From: Shewanella jiangmenensis | GTDB lineage: Bacteria; Pseudomonadota; Gammaproteobacteria; Enterobacterales; Shewanellaceae | NCBI RefSeq assembly: GCF_018596335.1 | Contig: NZ_JAHEPS010000001.1 | Span: 1 to 64,000 of the forward strand | Direction: 5' to 3' | DNA: 64,000 nt | Part shown: in pieces, positions 61,127-64,000 of the stretch | How positions within the stretch are numbered: the stretch's first letter is position 1 | How the letters are laid out: every line of letters starts with the position of its first letter | Made by a program: the position numbers and the translations under genes | Notes under the pieces: model-generated | What the model saw: only the letters and a program-made list of their open reading frames with translations | Told to the model about the DNA's origin: nothing | Database searches by the model: none

Positions 61127-61531
61127 ATGCTTGGAAAAAGTAAAAAATCTGCCGCTGGACTGACTTTCATCTCCCCCGGCACCCGCCTTTGCGGTGATAC
61201 GCATTTTGAAGGCGAAGCGCTGGTCGGCGGCGAGCTGCAGGGCAATATTCACGGCCAAAGCAAGGTGACAATCGAGCAAGGTGGCGTCATAGACGGCATT
61301 TTAAGCTGCCGCGAGCTCAAGGTATCTGGCCTGTTCAAGGGCAAGCTCAAGTGCGACAAACTCATAGTAGCCGGCGGCGGCACCGTCGATGGCGAAGTCA
61401 GCTGCAACTCGATGGAAATCTTTGAAGGCGGCCAGTTTATCGGCGTGCGCACCCGTGACAGCGCGCCATCCGTGGATGAGAGTGATGCGGTAAACAGCTC
61501 ACCGCTCACGCCGCATCTGGCGGCAGATTAG
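61127..61531 (+). CDS. Bactofilin
   Basis: About 134 residues from ATG 61127 (MLGKSKKSAAGLTFISPGTRLCGD); the frame also allows TTG 61097. Right-handed beta-helix core with G-x-hydrophobic strands (VGGELQGNIHGQSKVTIEQGGVIDGILSCRELKVSGLFKGKL). Bactofilins polymerise without nucleotides and localise cell-wall or polar enzymes. Monocistronic. Confidence 0.88.
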   Translation: MLGKSKKSAAGLTFISPGTRLCGDTHFEGEALVGGELQGNIHGQSKVTIEQGGVIDGILSCRELKVSGLFKGKLKCDKLIVAGGGTVDGEVSCNSMEIFEGGQFIGVRTRDSAPSVDESDAVNSSPLTPHLAAD

Positions 61532-61551
61532 ATCGGGCCTGTCACTCACAC

Positions 61552-61606
61552 AGTCGGTATGCATAAGCTAAGTCGGCCGAATAAACCAAGTCGGCACGAA
61601 TAAGCT
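61552..61606. repeat. Three degenerate 18-19-bp tandem units
   Basis: AGTCGGTATGCATAAGCT, AAGTCGGCCGAATAAACC and AAGTCGGCACGAATAAGCT run from 61552 to 61606. Confidence 0.75.
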
Positions 61607-61617
61607 CAGCCGGTATC

Positions 61618-61646
61618 AATAGCGTGGCAACCTTGGCCACGCTATT
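61618..61646 (+). terminator. Hairpin, possible terminator of the bactofilin gene
   Basis: AATAGCGTGGC and GCCACGCTATT form a perfect 11-bp stem with a 7-base loop. There is no T-run, so termination is uncertain. Confidence 0.5.
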
Positions 61647-61848
61647 GATAACAAAGCCGCTCGTTTCCAGCCATCCACCGTTTCCTCCCCGTTACAATTT
61701 TCGGCTATACATTTTGCAGATAAAAGGGCTGTCATCTGCGCCATCAACTGGCAACATCGTTAACCAATTGTTAAAACCTTGACCTTCATCAACACCCTCA
61801 GATGCCACTGTGCTAACGTTAACTCAAATCGCCTGAGTCACGTGAACG

Positions 61849-62799
61849 ATGAACAAACCCCTTGATAAACAGCTGGCCGAGCTTGAGATTTTTTCACTGC
61901 TGTTGTTTCGCGCCATTTTTGAATCCGGCCATGCCAACATTGCCGCGCGGCAACTGGATGTGTCAGCGCCCAAGGTCAGCCGCGCACTTGCAAGCCTTAG
62001 AGCTGCGCTTGGTGATGAGCTGTTTTACCGCCGCCAGCAGGGGCTCAGACCCACGCCTCTGGCTGAGCAGATCTATCCTGCCATTCGCGAGCTGACCGAC
62101 AGCATTGCCGGGCTGTCGCAGAGCCTTAAAGCATGTCAGGACTACGGCCAGCGAGGGCCTGCCAGGTTTGAAATCGCCATCAGCTCAGGCTTGATGATTG
62201 CACTGGCGCGGCAATTAAGCCGCCGTGAGCCACACTCAGCCGAGGTGCGGCTGCATCTGTGGCAAGCGGATTCGGCAGATAAAATCCATGCAGGTGAACT
62301 GGATCTCGGGCTTGCGCTGACGCCGGAAAGCCATGGCGAGCTTAATTTCGAGCGCATTCTTGATATTGGTGGCCTTAATCTTGTTGGCACGCTGAGCCAC
62401 CCTATCTGGCAGCTGCATCAGCCCACTCTAGAACAAATCTGCGAATACCCCTTTTTATGCATGAATCATCCCGGCTTTAACGACAAAGTAGACCCGCTCG
62501 AGCTTTTTTGTCAGCGCGAAGGCTTGCCGCCGCTTAATGTGATCCGCCTTAGCGATAAAGAGGAGTGGTATGCCCAACTGTTAACCAGCCAGTGCCTTGC
62601 CTTTGCGCCGCCGCTTGGCATGCAGCTGCTGGCAGCACTGCCGGAGCTTAAACGAGAGCCCCTGCCCCAATCTGAGCTGGCACGCCTGCACCATGGCATA
62701 GCGCCGCCCGGGCTCTATCTTGTTGAAAAACCGATTCACCATCGAAGATACAACGACGAATTTCGGCAGCAAATTATCAGTCTTATCAGCGCCTGTTGA
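61849..62799 (+). CDS. LysR family transcriptional regulator
   Basis: A 316-residue protein. HTH about residues 15-75 (LEIFSLLLFRAIFESGHANIAARQLDVSAPKVSRALASLRAALGDELFYRRQQGLRPTPLAE) and a C-terminal substrate-binding domain. It does not flank an obvious target; the multiheme cytochrome gene downstream is 400 bases away, same strand. Regulon unknown. Confidence 0.92.
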   Translation: MNKPLDKQLAELEIFSLLLFRAIFESGHANIAARQLDVSAPKVSRALASLRAALGDELFYRRQQGLRPTPLAEQIYPAIRELTDSIAGLSQSLKACQDYGQRGPARFEIAISSGLMIALARQLSRREPHSAEVRLHLWQADSADKIHAGELDLGLALTPESHGELNFERILDIGGLNLVGTLSHPIWQLHQPTLEQICEYPFLCMNHPGFNDKVDPLELFCQREGLPPLNVIRLSDKEEWYAQLLTSQCLAFAPPLGMQLLAALPELKREPLPQSELARLHHGIAPPGLYLVEKPIHHRRYNDEFRQQIISLISAC

Positions 62800-62815
62800 T
62801 GGCCAGTAAGCGCAG

Positions 62816-62920
62816 GCTTTGAATTTGAAAGCCTTGTGGCTAAACGCTTTGAGGTTGAAAGCTCTGAGATTAAAAGCTCTGAGATTAAAAGCTCTGAATT
62901 TGAAAGCCTTGTGATTGAAA
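62816..62920. repeat. Seven degenerate 15-bp tandem units
   Basis: Units GCTTTGAATTTGAAA, GCCTTGTGGCTAAAC, GCTTTGAGGTTGAAA, GCTCTGAGATTAAAA (twice), GCTCTGAATTTGAAA and GCCTTGTGATTGAAA run without gaps from 62816, just after the LysR stop. Confidence 0.95.
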
Positions 62921-62987
62921 GCTTAAAAAACATAAAGCGGATAAACGGCCTGTTGCGCTCTGCCAGTCAAATCTTCCAGAAAAACGC

Positions 62988-63029
62988 CAATAAACTCAGC
63001 CAATAGCTCAATAAACTCAGCTCACACCT
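62988..63029. repeat. Two 21-bp units
   Basis: CAATAAACTCAGC occurs at 62988 and again at 63009; a partial unit CAATAGCTC lies between. Confidence 0.75.
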
Positions 63030-63204
63030 CGCTAAATTACCGCTTTTGAAATTGCCAATTGCCGAAATTGAAATTCGCATTTGCGAGTCTGAAGTCGGAT
63101 TTCACACATTTGAAACAAGGATTTAAATACCTCTTTATATATACAACTATCGTCCCATAATGAGATCACTGCGATGGCAGTCTTAAAGGTTAGAAAGGGA
63201 CGCA

Positions 63205-64000
63205 ATGATGAAAAACTACAACAAATCTCTGCTGACAATGGCACTCCTCAGTGCCTTGACCCTTACCGCCTGCGGCGACGGTAAAGACGGTCAGGATGGC
63301 GCTCCCGGCAGCCCCGGCGCGCCGGGCACCCCCGGAACCCCAGGCACGCCCGGCACACCCGCCGGCGCCACAGTAACTAACGCCAATAACCCTGCCGATA
63401 TCAGCTTCGAAATTCTCCCCGCCGATTTGAAAATCAATGGTTCTGGTGAGTTCAGCATTAAATTCAAAGCCATGGGCAAAAATGCCCAGGGCAAATCCGC
63501 CGCCTTTACCGGTCTGGACATGATTTCGCTCTACTCACTCACCCTGAAAAGCAACAGCTCCGGCAGCGGCGCGCCGCTTGAGTGGGTCAACAACGCCATG
63601 GTGCAGGACAAGGGCTCGTCCATGTACTGTACCCTTACCGGCACTTATACTTCCCGCGGCCAAACCGGCAACGCCTGTACCCTGGTGGAAGACCCAAGCG
63701 CCCCCGGCACCTATACCGGTACCTGGACCCATGAGGGTGCGGCGCCCATCATGTACGCCAACGATGATTTGAACGCCACCCACCGCTTCTTCCTGCGGGC
63801 ATACAATGTCAAAGACGATACCGGCACCACCCTTGCCGACAAAGTGCTGTCGGCCCGTATCGATTACATCCCCGCCAGCGGCGCCCTGGTTGACGCCAGC
63901 GGCAAAGACACAGTCACAGACGCCGCCTGTATCAACTGTCACGGCGAAGCCGATGGCCGTATCGCCAAGATTGAAGCCCACCATAACTATCAAAGCGTTG
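63205..64000 (+). CDS. OmcA/MtrC-family multiheme cytochrome lipoprotein (5' part)
   Basis: Incomplete; runs off the window. ATG at 63205 or 63208, the latter better spaced from AAGGGA. Signal with lipobox LTACGD (about residues 19-24), then a collagen-like tract of G-x-x/GTP triplets (about 26-50), a split beta-barrel domain typical of OmcA/MtrC proteins, and a first heme motif CINCHGE at about residue 242. Such proteins sit on the outer surface and pass electrons to metal oxides; a decaheme count cannot be confirmed from this fragment. Confidence 0.88.
   Translation, partial: MMKNYNKSLLTMALLSALTLTACGDGKDGQDGAPGSPGAPGTPGTPGTPGTPAGATVTNANNPADISFEILPADLKINGSGEFSIKFKAMGKNAQGKSAAFTGLDMISLYSLTLKSNSSGSGAPLEWVNNAMVQDKGSSMYCTLTGTYTSRGQTGNACTLVEDPSAPGTYTGTWTHEGAAPIMYANDDLNATHRFFLRAYNVKDDTGTTLADKVLSARIDYIPASGALVDASGKDTVTDAACINCHGEADGRIAKIEAHHNYQSV

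Larger units (their letters stand above)
61532..61848. other. Bactofilin-LysR gap with 18-bp repeats and a hairpin
   Basis: 317 bp. It holds AAGTCGG(C)-type units of 18-19 bp at 61552-61606 and the 11-bp perfect stem at 61618-61646. No gene. The right part (61700-61845) should hold the LysR gene's promoter. Confidence 0.6.
62800..63204. other. Repeat-filled region upstream of the multiheme cytochrome
   Basis: 405 bp with the 15-bp repeat at 62816-62920 and a 21-bp repeat at 62988-63029. Open frames over the repeats are artefacts of their 15-bp period. The AT-rich stretch at 63110-63190 probably holds the promoter of the cytochrome gene. Confidence 0.65.

Noticed and set aside
62736-62933. 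65-residue minus-strand frame with SELLISELLISELS pattern.
   Set aside because: Produced by the 15-bp repeat, which has no stop codons in that frame.

Overview
The window looks like a chromosomal segment of a Shewanella-type marine gammaproteobacterium (an S. amazonensis-like, fairly GC-rich strain is my inference). The markers are a small tetraheme cytochrome c, the start of an OmcA/MtrC-type outer-membrane multiheme cytochrome lipoprotein, an ExeM/NucH-type secreted nuclease, a complete curli locus, and Shewanella-style biotin and phenylalanine/tyrosine clusters. No rRNA, tRNA, CRISPR array or prophage was seen.

Bases 1-5760 are accessory and AT-rich. They begin with an IS110/IS1111-type insertion sequence whose right end abuts the core site of an integron recombination site (attC). 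A complete gene cassette with its own folded attC follows, then a second cassette cut short by a REP-associated tyrosine transposase unit, then a YciI-like gene and a sugar acetyltransferase. The region closes with a roughly 230-bp direct duplication of the 3' end and terminator of the secreted nuclease gene, which brackets a small lipoprotein gene. I read this as the tail of a mobile integron array next to an insertion hot spot.

Bases 5818-30051 are mostly core genes: nuclease, a DUF2157/DUF4401/GDYXXLXY membrane operon, a periplasmic binding protein, and an ABC exporter operon with three different HlyD-type adaptors. After these come an amidohydrolase lipoprotein with two outer-membrane porins, a 2OG-Fe(II) oxygenase, two GNAT acetyltransferases, and a pair made of a degenerate chemoreceptor-like protein and an oxygen-binding di-iron (ODP) protein. 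A nitroreductase, DoxX and a DUF6279 lipoprotein end this stretch.

Bases 30115-34695 form a thiamine salvage operon led by a TPP riboswitch: TonB receptor, thiamine-binding protein, PnuT permease, kinase. After ycfL, a fused double hotdog thioesterase, hinT and an M61 peptidase, the curli genes occupy 39063-43846 on the minus strand, with csgBA separated from csgDEFG by a terminator. Next come a cytochrome b, the tetraheme cytochrome, htpX, pepE, and the biotin genes (bioA divergent from bioBFCD across a BirA-like operator). The phenylalanine/tyrosine degradation set (maiA, fahA, tyrR, phhB, phhA, with TyrR-like boxes) follows, then galU-galE-napF, a bactofilin, a LysR regulator and the start of the multiheme cytochrome gene, which runs off the window.

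A pervasive oddity is the number of degenerate short tandem repeats with periods of about 7-20 bp (often 12, 15 or 18). I found at least fifteen unrelated loci in gaps between genes and in the extreme N- or C-terminal codons of genes, the clearest being seven 15-bp units at 62816-62920.
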